DNA of 49,371 nt, from positions 1 to 49,371 of the forward strand of contig JADFJT010000004.1 of assembly GCA_022566015.1 (NCBI GenBank), read 5' to 3'. The position numbers and the translations under genes were made by a program. Positions 9,601 through 18,041 of the stretch are shown here, piece by piece. Each line of letters begins with the position of its first letter. The stretch's first letter is position 1. This DNA comes from Pseudomonadota bacterium. Its GTDB lineage: Bacteria; Pseudomonadota; Gammaproteobacteria; GCA-001735895. Under the pieces are notes generated by a model. The model made no database searches, had not been told where the DNA came from, and saw only the letters and a program-made list of their open reading frames with translations.

Positions 9601-10303
9601 TACCCAGCCATTTGGTGGTGAAGGACTTTCAGGTACCGGTCCAAAAGCGGGTGGACCGTCTTACCTGACACGTTTCCGCAAATTTCCCTGCGAGACGATG
9701 GCATTCGAGTCATCGAAAATAGTTGAGGCGCATCAACTACAGCCCGTAATCGATCGCCTGGGCGCTGCCTATCGGGACAAATTACTAAAACCTGGCGTAG
9801 CGATAGCTGAAATTATTGAAACACTGGGCCTGGAGCTTAAGATTGAAAAACCATTTTATTTTGAAGATTTGCCCGGCCCCACTGGAGAAATTAATCGCCT
9901 GTCCTATCATCCGCGTGGTGTGATCATATGCCTGGGGCCAACCAGGTCATTTGCATTAGCGCAGGCTATAGCCGCACTTTCGCAAGGCAATGCGGTCGTT
10001 ATCGTTTGCAATGGAAAGGAACCTCTACTGGATGAATTTGGCAGATTCGATCTTCCAGTAGCCTGTGTCGAGGGCTATCTCGATGGCGCGGCTCTGGGTC
10101 AATTGACCGGATTTGACGCAGTGATGAGTCAGGCCGACCTGGGCACATTGAGGATTTATCGCCTGGCTTTATCTAACCGAGAAGGGGTATTGATACCGTT
10201 GATTACCGAAATCGAAAGACCACAGCAGCTAGTGGTTGAACGCCATCTATGTATCGATACTACTGCAGCAGGCGGTAATGCGAGTCTGATTGCTGCTAGC
10301 TAG
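6662..10303 (+). CDS. putA: Bifunctional proline dehydrogenase / L-glutamate gamma-semialdehyde dehydrogenase
   Basis: 1,213 residues; oxidises proline to glutamate in two steps with FAD and then NAD+. After an N-terminal helical arm comes the proline dehydrogenase barrel (about 170-480), with YSYDMLGEAARTESDA, ISVKLSALHSRYE, FNIDAEEADRLD, RLVKGAYWDTEIKRAQ and CRIYAPVGEHEDLLAYLVRR. The aldehyde dehydrogenase domain (about 545-1010) has ISPWNFPLAIF, FTGSTPTA, the general-base region AETGGLNAM, the nucleophile Cys821 in GQRCSALR, and EEIFGPVLHV. A C-terminal domain follows to residue 1213. There is no N-terminal ribbon-helix-helix DNA-binding segment, so this PutA is not expected to repress its own gene. 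Its product glutamate is the substrate of the nearby GDH. Confidence 0.97.
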   Translation: MKRRYPDITPRLSTDKLRQKIRDYYLANESRVIQELVDDSGISTTERSAISQRATNLIKTVRRTSSPGLMENFLAEYGLTSREGIALMCLAEAMLRVPDAQTIDELIEDKISPGNWGEHLGHSDSPLVNASTWALMLTGKVIAPADEKGLRISLKGLVKRLGEPLVRNAVAQAMKELGRHFVLGTSIEKASKRAGELEAKGYTYSYDMLGEAARTESDARRYHLAYSDAISALAPACKSKDIRNNPGISVKLSALHSRYEISQYERVMTELVARTSSLAVLARSANMGFNIDAEEADRLDISLDVIESVLSDPSLKNWHGFGVVVQAYGRRAILVIDWLYRLAARLDRKIMVRLVKGAYWDTEIKRAQVLGLADYPVFTRKVNTDVSYLACARKLLAMSDRIYAQFATHNAHSVAAILELAQGEDNFEFQRLHGMGESLHDFVVREHKTRCRIYAPVGEHEDLLAYLVRRLLENGANSSFVNQIVDTSIDPEEIARDPFEQVSTFGQAISNPNIPLPSTIYGDRRRNSTGWDITDLNTIKQIEQHRNAFKNRVWNAGPMIASKFRGDGTIEVYNPANNDDLVGRVNESSEVDIETAIQQALEGIGSWSQMPVSERATCLNRVADLYEANAGELFALAAREAGKTWLDAVGEIREAVDFALYYAAEAKRIGDSGDARGVIVCISPWNFPLAIFSGQVLAALAAGNCVIAKPAEQTSLIATRAVELMHEAGIPRSAIQLLPGTGASVGVALTSDPRIAGVCFTGSTPTALHINRNMAKQMAPDAPLIAETGGLNAMVVDSSALPEQVVSDVLASAFQTAGQRCSALRMLYLQKDIADKILEMLFGAMDELKVGDPWLLDTDIGPVIDSAAKTKIENHCQAMADDGRMLKQIKVPDTGLFVAPSVIRLDGIEQLQEEIFGPVLHVASFEADEIDSVINAINAKGFGLTFGIHTRIDNRVERMVERIRAGNIYVNRNQIGAVVGTQPFGGEGLSGTGPKAGGPSYLTRFRKFPCETMAFESSKIVEAHQLQPVIDRLGAAYRDKLLKPGVAIAEIIETLGLELKIEKPFYFEDLPGPTGEINRLSYHPRGVIICLGPTRSFALAQAIAALSQGNAVVIVCNGKEPLLDEFGRFDLPVACVEGYLDGAALGQLTGFDAVMSQADLGTLRIYRLALSNREGVLIPLITEIERPQQLVVERHLCIDTTAAGGNASLIAAS

Positions 10304-10425
10304 AATTCTGCGCTGATCAGTAGAGGCGTCTCGTCTTGTGTTCAGGGTGACTGGCGAGTTAAAGTATAAGCGTTTGAAATATTTCACACCCTGAAGCAGT
10401 AATCCTGCTGGTACATACCTGAATA

Positions 10426-10914
10426 ATGAATGCCACTTTCCTTCATGCGCCAGATAACTACTACCTCAAGTGGTGGCGAAGACTGGCGCCTTTCCCGGGG
10501 GGAGCCAGGCTATTCAGTCTGCTTCTTGGCTGGATGGTTCCCTATAGCGCTAGCATCGGTCCGCTGGTAGAAACTCTGGAGTCGGGAAAGGTTCGAGTTT
10601 CTTTACGAGATCGGAGGAAGCTACGAAATCACTTAAAATCTATCCATGCCATTGCGTTGATCAACCTGGGCGAAATAGCCACGGGCCTGGCTGTTATGAC
10701 GAGCCTTCCAGACAATATGCGCGGCATCGTGCTCGGCCTGCAGGCTGAATATCTCAAAAAAGCCCGCGGCAAGTTGGTCGCTAGCGTCTGCCTTGAATTA
10801 CCCGAAGAAATTGAGGACAACACCGCATTCGAGGTTAGCGCCGAGATTATCGACGAGGCTGGGGAAGTCGTTGCAATCGTGCGCGCAAACTGGTTGCTGG
10901 GGTATAAGCAGTAA
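10426..10914 (+). CDS. DUF4442 hotdog-fold protein
   Basis: 162 residues resembling the DUF4442 family, which has a thioesterase-like hotdog fold. The characteristic middle reads LRNHLKSIHAIALINLGEIATGLAV, followed by beta-rich segments (LGLQAEYLKKARGKLVASV and FEVSAEIIDEAGEVVAIVRANWLL). No catalytic residue can be assigned safely. The stop is 2 bp before the start of the nitronate-monooxygenase-like gene, and that gene overlaps the DsbA-family gene, so the three probably form one transcript. A role in acyl-thioester handling would be inference from the fold only. Confidence 0.7.
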   Translation: MNATFLHAPDNYYLKWWRRLAPFPGGARLFSLLLGWMVPYSASIGPLVETLESGKVRVSLRDRRKLRNHLKSIHAIALINLGEIATGLAVMTSLPDNMRGIVLGLQAEYLKKARGKLVASVCLELPEEIEDNTAFEVSAEIIDEAGEVVAIVRANWLLGYKQ

Positions 10915-10916
10915 GT

Positions 10917-11921
10917 ATGACTGGCAAAAAAATCTCGTCACCGGCCCAAAAATTCATTCAGAAGTTAGGTATCCAGTATCCTGTCATCGGTGGACCGATG
11001 TATCCCTGTAGTAATCCAGAACTGGTAGCAGCAGTCTCGGCAGCCGGTGGTCTTGGGGTGATGCAACCGATTTCCCTAACCTATGTCCATGGTCATGATT
11101 TTCGTGAAGGCATCCGATTAATGCGTAAGCTGACTGATAAGCCGATCGGCATGAATGCGCTGATCGAAAAATCTTCCAGAAGATACCAGCGGCGCATGTC
11201 CGAATGGATCGATATAGCAATCGAGGAAGGCATCCGATTCTTCGTCACTTCACTGGGTAAACCCGACTGGGTAGCCAGGCGTGTACACGCCGTTAATGGG
11301 CTGGTTTATCACGATGTTACCGAGATGAAATGGGCGAAAATTGGACTCGACAATGGTGCTGATGGATTGATTTGTGTGAATAATCGCGCGGGCGGGCATG
11401 CGGGACCGAAGGGAATTCAGCAGTTATACGATGAGTTGCAGAGCCTCGATGTTCCACTCGTTTGCGCGGGCGGCATCGGCGATTCAAATGGATATCACCA
11501 GGCTTTAAATATTGGATATGCAGCTTGTCAGTTGGGCACCCGCTTTATTGCTAGTCGGGAATGTTTGGCGAGTAAAGTATACAAACAGGCAATACTAGAT
11601 GCGGAGGAAGCGGACATCGTGCTGTCAGAGCGCATTACAGGTATCCCGGTTTCGGTGATCAACACCGATTACATCAAGCGCAGCGGTTTAAAATCTGGCT
11701 GGCTAGCCCGGTGGATGTTATCCGGCAACCGCACCAAACACTGGATGCGTACCATTTATGCTTTGAAGGCGATCTGGCAATTAAAAAAATCGTCGCTGGA
11801 CGAAAGTGGAAACAGGGATTTTTGGCAGGCGGGTAAAAGTGTTGCCGGAATCGATTCGATACATTCTTGCGAAAGCATCATACAGGACCTGGTTCATTCC
11901 CAGGAATCTCATTCAATATGA
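10917..11921 (+). CDS. Nitronate monooxygenase family flavoprotein
   Basis: 334 residues of the 2-nitropropane dioxygenase/nitronate monooxygenase TIM-barrel family, FMN-binding. Seen are the N-terminal YPVIGGPMYPCSNPELVAAV, the barrel strand SAAGGLGVM, the catalytic-histidine loop NNRAGGHAGPKG, the FMN phosphate-binding VCAGGIGDSNGYHQAL, and LGTRFIASRE. Enzymes of this fold detoxify nitronates, but some relatives are enoyl reductases or have unknown substrates, so the substrate is not assigned. ATG at 10917 follows the upstream stop by 2 bp; its own stop overlaps the next ATG (ATGA), pointing to translational coupling. Confidence 0.85.
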   Translation: MTGKKISSPAQKFIQKLGIQYPVIGGPMYPCSNPELVAAVSAAGGLGVMQPISLTYVHGHDFREGIRLMRKLTDKPIGMNALIEKSSRRYQRRMSEWIDIAIEEGIRFFVTSLGKPDWVARRVHAVNGLVYHDVTEMKWAKIGLDNGADGLICVNNRAGGHAGPKGIQQLYDELQSLDVPLVCAGGIGDSNGYHQALNIGYAACQLGTRFIASRECLASKVYKQAILDAEEADIVLSERITGIPVSVINTDYIKRSGLKSGWLARWMLSGNRTKHWMRTIYALKAIWQLKKSSLDESGNRDFWQAGKSVAGIDSIHSCESIIQDLVHSQESHSI

Positions 11922-12538
11922 AATCTACTCTTATTTATGTTCACGACCCGATGTGTAGCTGGTGTTGGGGATTTTCTGAAGTTTATCGGCAACTCGTCGA
12001 AAAATTGCCTCCAGGGTTAAAAGTAGAACGTTTGGTCGGGGGGCTTGCTGCTGATTCAAACGTTGCCATGCCCGAACAGATGCAGATGATGTTACAGCAA
12101 ACCTGGCAGCGAATTGAGCAAATGATCCCTGGGGTAAATTTCAATTTCGATTTCTGGTCGCTCAACCAGCCACGACGTTCGACTTATCCAGCCTGCCGGG
12201 CAGTAATTGCAGCGAGGGAACAGGGTGATGAATACGATTTGGCGATGACCCAACAGATACAACTCGCTTATTATCAACAGGCCAGAAATCCATCAGACGA
12301 TGAAACATTGATCGAGTTAGCAGCAGAGATTGGCCTCGATACGCCTCGGTTTTCTACCCAGTTAGTGGCGTCGCACACCCATCAACAACTGTTGGCAGAA
12401 ATCGAACGAGCAAGATCAATCGGAATCGATAGTTTCCCCAGCCTGGTACTTGAACAGGAAGGTCATTATCATCAAATACTGACTAACTATACTGAAGTTG
12501 GTCCTATACTGGATCAAATTGAGTTAACCCACCTCTAA
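11918..12538 (+). CDS. DsbA-family thioredoxin-fold protein
   Basis: 206 residues from the ATG at 11918, which overlaps the preceding stop as ATGA. A longer in-frame start at 11867 exists but would add 17 unlikely residues. The protein opens with a thioredoxin-fold strand and the redox motif Cys13-Ser-Trp-Cys16 (DPMCSWCWGFS), then an alpha-helical insertion, and a cis-proline region near SFPSLVLEQ. There is no signal peptide, so this is a cytoplasmic member, like FrnE or the 2-hydroxychromene-2-carboxylate isomerase relatives, not periplasmic DsbA. Possible disulfide reductase or isomerase; the substrate is unknown. Tail-to-tail with an HDOD pseudogene, overlapping it by 4 bp. Confidence 0.85.
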   Translation: MKSTLIYVHDPMCSWCWGFSEVYRQLVEKLPPGLKVERLVGGLAADSNVAMPEQMQMMLQQTWQRIEQMIPGVNFNFDFWSLNQPRRSTYPACRAVIAAREQGDEYDLAMTQQIQLAYYQQARNPSDDETLIELAAEIGLDTPRFSTQLVASHTHQQLLAEIERARSIGIDSFPSLVLEQEGHYHQILTNYTEVGPILDQIELTHL

Positions 12539-12959
12539 AGAAGAGCGGCTTTAATCTCCTCGACTTCAATAATTCCACCACTGATGTGGATTTCCTCGAT
12601 ACTGTCGCGCATACCCAATCGATCCAGGGCTGATACATTTTCCTGGTCCACAGAAGCCAGTGGATGGCTGGTGCCCAATACGGTTTGTATTAGTGCAACC
12701 TGCACTATGTCGGTGTAATCCGCTACTCCATCTGAACATTGTCTGCTGAACTGAGTCCCCGGTAGAGGGCCGAGTTGGCGACCTGGATAATCCGAGCAGA
12801 TAATGCCGCGTCGGTTTCGATGATCTGTGCGACGTCGGTAATTGAAGCGTCATCATCGTCGACAGTTTCCCGCACCTTAATCGCCACTTCAGGCAATGTA
12901 GGCAGCGGAAGACGATCATTTTCTAGATCATCCAGTATGGATTCGGCGGTTATACTCAT
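12535..12959 (-). pseudogene. HDOD-domain signalling protein, internally deleted and frameshifted
   Basis: From the ATG at 12959 the first 78 codons encode a clear HDOD start (LPLPTLPEVAIKVRE, then DAALSARIIQVANSALYRG) and then stop after NVQME at about 12725. In another frame, beginning within the same bases, the reading continues VADYTDIVQVALIQTVLG, then HPLASVDQENVSALDRLG, to a stop at 12535. That resembles the C-terminal end of a full HDOD protein of about 280 residues. About 140 middle residues are missing and the junction changes frame. HDOD proteins are regulatory hubs in signal transduction; this copy cannot make the complete domain. A TTG at 12962 is an alternative start. Confidence 0.75.
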
Positions 12960-13028
12960 CAATTATCGTCGGTTTATAGCTACGAATAATACGAGTATAG
13001 ATGCCGTTTAAGAATTCACACTGAAGAA

Positions 13029-14018
13029 TTAGTCACTGGGAATAGAATAGGGTAATTCAAGCAGCGAAAGAGATATGTCGGACTGATTTAATAGGCGTAA
13101 TTGATTAGTTTGAGCCTTTTTGATCTGCGCAATAAACAGGCAGGTACATATACCCTGCTTGTCCATGACTGCGTCTACTATCTTGCCACTGCCATCGGCG
13201 GTTGTTGATCCACTTAGGCAAATTTCATCGCCTGGCGCTGGACACCGCTCGGTGGAAAAATTGGCCAGAAACAGTCGGCGTTTCAATTTACCCAGATATT
13301 GCATGCGAGCCACTATTTCCTGTCCGGGATAACATCCTTTTGTAAAACTAACGCCGCCGAGCAAATCGAGATTCGACATTTGCAGCACAAATTCTTCGGA
13401 GGTTTCAGGGTAGATCACCGGCATCCCACTTTTTATTTCCGACAGGCGCCAGGCATCGAAGCTGGAAACAGATAATAGTTGAGAAAACGTTTCCCACTGG
13501 GATTTGGCCTGATCGAGAGTAAGGTACAAAAATAGATATCTGCTCTGTTGCCCAAGATTATCAAGCCTCAGTGATATCAGGTTATCGTCCTGATACACTT
13601 CGCCCGTTTTCTGACCCAATAGCAGGTGTTGGTTTAAGTCGGGAATGTCGAACTGAATAGCGAATCGAGCGAAGTGAGCAGACGCATCGGCGAGGGTCAC
13701 TTTAGACTGAATCACGAACATCTGTAAGCGCTGTAACAGGGATTGTACCAGCGTATGTGGTGTAATCAGGATATAACCATTGGATATACGAACGATTCGA
13801 AATATGGCCAGCATCCGGCCTTTAGGTGTCGAGTAAGCGCTTAACTGGTGGTGCGACTCGTCAATATGATTGATATCATTACTCAATTGATTTTGCAAAA
13901 AATCCTCTGCATCATCACCGGTAACCAGTATCAGCCCCAGGCCGCTGGCGTCGCAGATGAAGTTGTCTGCTACCAGATTGCTGGATTTGGATTTAACAAA
14001 CGCCTGCCAGTCTTCCAC
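13029..14018 (-). CDS. ygfZ: Folate-binding YgfZ/GcvT-like iron-sulfur maintenance protein
   Basis: 329 residues, full length for YgfZ. The family uses tetrahydrofolate to keep certain Fe-S enzymes, such as MiaB, active. The signature KGCYPGQEIVARMQYLG, with its conserved cysteine, is present at about residues 228-244, and the N-terminal GcvT-like FLQNQLSNDI is clear. The start overlaps the end of queG by 26 bp, so the two are probably translated from one message. QueG is itself an Fe-S enzyme acting on tRNA, which fits the pairing. Confidence 0.92.
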   Translation of the reverse strand: MEDWQAFVKSKSSNLVADNFICDASGLGLILVTGDDAEDFLQNQLSNDINHIDESHHQLSAYSTPKGRMLAIFRIVRISNGYILITPHTLVQSLLQRLQMFVIQSKVTLADASAHFARFAIQFDIPDLNQHLLLGQKTGEVYQDDNLISLRLDNLGQQSRYLFLYLTLDQAKSQWETFSQLLSVSSFDAWRLSEIKSGMPVIYPETSEEFVLQMSNLDLLGGVSFTKGCYPGQEIVARMQYLGKLKRRLFLANFSTERCPAPGDEICLSGSTTADGSGKIVDAVMDKQGICTCLFIAQIKKAQTNQLRLLNQSDISLSLLELPYSIPSD

Positions 14019-15078
14019 TGTTTTTATCCTGTTGTTGATGTATCGCCCAGTCTATATGTTCCTGGATCAAGTTATTGTGGGTCGAATATTTAGTCTTGAG
14101 TGTTTCTAGTATAATTGGGTCGTAATCCGCGTTTCCAAGCGCGACGACTATATTTCTGATCCAGCTTTGATATCCAATACGCCGTATCGCCGACCCGAGT
14201 GTTTTTTGTTCAAATTCCTGTTCCGTCCATGCAAAGCAATCCAGTAATGAAATTTTATCGAGTCCATGCCGAGGTTGAAAATCGAATTCCCGGGTCAATT
14301 TGGCAAATCGATTCCAGGGACAAAATAGCTGGCAGTCATCACACCCATAGATGCGGTTGCCAATAGCAGCGCGTAGTTCAATTGGAATAGCCGATTTATG
14401 CTCTATGGTTAAATAGGAAATGCAGCGACGCGCATCCACGACGTAAGGGGCAACTATAGCCTGGGTTGGACACACATCCATACAGGTAGTACAGCTACCG
14501 CAATGGTTCTCGGTGGGCCTGTCGATTTCGAGTGCCAGGTCGGTATATATTTCGCCGAGAAAAAACCACGATCCATGGTCACGATGTAAAATATTACTGT
14601 GTTTACCTTGCCAGCCCAGGCCCGCTTTCGCTGCCAATGCTTTTTCCAGTACCGGGGCGCTATCGGTAAAAACACGATAACCCAAATTGCCAACCAGGTT
14701 CGAAATACTGCTCGCATATCGCTGGAGGCGCTTGCGCATTAATTTGTGATAATCTCGACCCAGCGCGTACCGGGAAACATAGGCCAAATGATTGTGTTGC
14801 AATAACTTTTCGGGCCAGTCACCCTCGTCAATCATGTAATCGAGTCGAACGCAGATCACCGATAGCGTATTGGGTATCATTTGCTCCGGGTGCAGGCGCT
14901 TATCGACATTGCGTGCCATGTAAGCCATTTCACCATGATAGTTTTTCGCAATCCATTTTTTGTAATGACTGTGGTGCTGGTCAAGTTTGGTGTCGGTGAT
15001 GCCAACTTTTTGAAACCCCAGATCTTCACCCAGGTGTTTTATTTTCTGGGTTAAGGTCGCCGACAAATTTGTGTTCAC
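13993..15078 (-). CDS. queG: Epoxyqueuosine reductase
   Basis: 361 residues; cobalamin-dependent reductase making queuosine from epoxyqueuosine in tRNA, the last step of queuosine synthesis. Two [4Fe-4S] clusters are coded by CGSCTTCMDVCPTQAI and CDDCQLFCPWN, and the family signature KAGLGWQGKHSNILH is present, with DSAPVLEKALA before it. Length is as expected. It is the upstream gene of a two-gene unit with ygfZ. It is divergent from crcB, with a 126-bp gap that I inspected for a fluoride riboswitch and found none. Confidence 0.96.
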   Translation of the reverse strand: MNTNLSATLTQKIKHLGEDLGFQKVGITDTKLDQHHSHYKKWIAKNYHGEMAYMARNVDKRLHPEQMIPNTLSVICVRLDYMIDEGDWPEKLLQHNHLAYVSRYALGRDYHKLMRKRLQRYASSISNLVGNLGYRVFTDSAPVLEKALAAKAGLGWQGKHSNILHRDHGSWFFLGEIYTDLALEIDRPTENHCGSCTTCMDVCPTQAIVAPYVVDARRCISYLTIEHKSAIPIELRAAIGNRIYGCDDCQLFCPWNRFAKLTREFDFQPRHGLDKISLLDCFAWTEQEFEQKTLGSAIRRIGYQSWIRNIVVALGNADYDPIILETLKTKYSTHNNLIQEHIDWAIHQQQDKNSGRLAGVC

Positions 15079-15204
15079 AATTCAATGACTCGGAGATAAA
15101 TAGAGTTTAAAGGGCAACTGGAATTATCACCATAAAAAAACAGGCGTGCCGGGTGCATCTTTTAAAACCACTGGTACAATACCGTATTTTTACTCAAACC
15201 TAAA

Positions 15205-15588
15205 ATGTCTATCTATCTGGCGATTGCTATTGGAGGTTCCTGCGGCGCGATTTCACGTTACTGGATGTCGAATGCGACCTATTCCTGGCTTGGTAATAAC
15301 TTTCCTTACGGTACCTTGACGGTCAATATGGTCGGATCGATGTTGATGGGGTTTTTAACCATAGTACTGGTACAACGCTTTGACGTAAGCGAGGCAGTTC
15401 GGCTTGGTTTGATCGTAGGCTTCCTGGGGTCTTTTACTACTTTCTCGACCTTTGCACTGGATACCATCCACTGGTATGAAAGTGGTGCAGTGATCAAAAG
15501 TTTAATCTATGTGCTCGTCAGTGTGGTTTCATGCGTACTCGGTGCCTGGGCGGGCCTGATCAGCGCTAAACAGTTATTTCTGAGATAA
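15205..15588 (+). CDS. crcB: Fluoride channel/exporter
   Basis: 127 residues with four hydrophobic helices; dual-topology inner-membrane channel that exports fluoride. The family signature is complete: GGSCGAISRYW near the start, GTLTVNMVGSMLMG with the polar-track Asn, and GFLGSFTTFSTFALDT with the phenylalanine box. No fluoride-riboswitch aptamer is recognisable between 15079 and 15204. Next gene on the strand is serS after 75 bp. Confidence 0.96.
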   Translation: MSIYLAIAIGGSCGAISRYWMSNATYSWLGNNFPYGTLTVNMVGSMLMGFLTIVLVQRFDVSEAVRLGLIVGFLGSFTTFSTFALDTIHWYESGAVIKSLIYVLVSVVSCVLGAWAGLISAKQLFLR

Positions 15589-16944
<1,356 letters not shown>

Positions 16945-16988
16945 GAGTCTATACTCGGAACAACGAGGGATCTGGATTAGGGAAAATT

Positions 16989-17492
16989 ATGAAGCTGTTG
17001 TGGATATTCCTGTTAGCGGTACTGGTCATCAGTATATTGCTGCCTTTCACGCTGCTAAAGGACGATGGTGGAAACACGTTGCTTAAATTTTCAGACTTAA
17101 AGTGGCCGGACTGGAGTCAGGCAACGAAAATATTACCGCCTGTGGTCGATTTCCCGGACCCAGAAACCGGTAGTGTCGCTACTATTTATCAATGGGTCGA
17201 CACTGAGGGTAACATGCAATTTAGCAACAGCTTGCCCCCAGTGGGCACCGAATTTACCATTAAGAGTTACGATTCAAATTTGAATGTTATTCAGTCCGTT
17301 AATGTCGAATCCAGGGAAGCAGCCCCCGCATTAACAGAAGCCGCGGACTCCAAAGAAGAAATCCCCACAGACGAAGACCTGGGTAGTCCTTACTCGATAG
17401 ACGGTATTAAAAAGCTGTTTGAAGATGCCAATAACATTGAAAAATTATTAAACCAGAGACTAAAAAACCAGGAGGCCATACTCGGCCAGTAA
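16989..17492 (+). CDS. DUF4124-domain membrane-anchored protein
   Basis: 167 residues from the ATG at 16989. The frame is open further upstream, to 16767, but that part overlaps serS in another frame and is not protein-like. A hydrophobic N-terminal segment (LLWIFLLAVLVISILLPF) anchors it in the inner membrane, followed by a DUF4124 core IYQWVDTEGNMQFSNSLPP at about 77-95 and an acidic, low-complexity tail ending in a coiled coil. DUF4124 domains are periplasmic and of unknown function. The next gene (OmpH-like) begins directly after its stop, so the two look like an operon. Confidence 0.8.
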   Translation: MKLLWIFLLAVLVISILLPFTLLKDDGGNTLLKFSDLKWPDWSQATKILPPVVDFPDPETGSVATIYQWVDTEGNMQFSNSLPPVGTEFTIKSYDSNLNVIQSVNVESREAAPALTEAADSKEEIPTDEDLGSPYSIDGIKKLFEDANNIEKLLNQRLKNQEAILGQ

Positions 17493-17501
17493 GTGGAGAC
17501 T

Positions 17502-17993
17502 ATGAAATTTAATATACCCATTTTTATAATATTGAGCTTTGTCGCTATTGGCGTAGCCGCTGCGGGAAAATCAGCCTATCTTAATCCAGCTATCATCATG
17601 GAACAGTCACCACAGGCCATAGCCGCTTCAAAGGAGCTCGAAGACGAGTTTATGCAACGTGAACTAAATTTACGTATCGAAGCGACCAGCATCAAGCAGC
17701 TAGAAGAAAATTATCGCAAAGACAATGCGATTATGAGCGCTGAACAGAAAAAGAAAACCGAAGAAACGATTATCCAGAAAAAACGCAAATTCCAGTTTGA
17801 TCAGCAGTCTATTAGAGAAGACTTACAGATTCGCCGCCAGCAACTGATCAAGAAGTTACAGCAAACAATTTCAGCCGTCATTCGCGATTATGGCAAAGCG
17901 AATGGATATGACTTCATTTTTACCGAGGGAGTCGCTTACGCAAGTGACAGCGTTAATATAACGGACGAAATTTTAAAGGAACTAGCCCAATAA
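17502..17993 (+). CDS. OmpH/Skp-family periplasmic protein
   Basis: 163 residues from the ATG at 17502, which has GGAG six bases upstream; a GTG at 17493 directly after the previous stop is less likely. Signal peptide at about 1-21 (IPIFIILSFVAIGVAAAG), then AYLNPAIIMEQSPQAIAA, a long charged coiled coil (about 45-125) and the C-terminal part ending ANGYDFIFTEGVAYASDSVN. This is the layout of Skp, the periplasmic chaperone for outer-membrane proteins. skp normally lies between bamA and lpxD; here it follows serS and a DUF4124 gene, so it may be a paralogue. Confidence 0.8.
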   Translation: MKFNIPIFIILSFVAIGVAAAGKSAYLNPAIIMEQSPQAIAASKELEDEFMQRELNLRIEATSIKQLEENYRKDNAIMSAEQKKKTEETIIQKKRKFQFDQQSIREDLQIRRQQLIKKLQQTISAVIRDYGKANGYDFIFTEGVAYASDSVNITDEILKELAQ

Positions 17994-18002
17994 TTATTAA
18001 TG

Positions 18003-18037
18003 TATGGGTCGAAGTCACACCCTGACTTCGACCCATA
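18003..18037. terminator. Bidirectional hairpin between the OmpH-like gene and rne
   Basis: A perfect 15-bp stem: TATGGGTCGAAGTCA (18003-18017) pairs with TGACTTCGACCCATA (18023-18037) around the loop CACCC. It lies between convergent genes ending at 17993 and 18042, so it can serve both strands. There is no strong T-run on either side, so termination may be helped by other factors. Confidence 0.7.
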
Positions 18038-18041
18038 TAAT

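Noticed and set aside
15079-15204. Fluoride riboswitch upstream of crcB
   Set aside because: The conserved aptamer sequence and its pseudoknot pairing are not visible in this gap.
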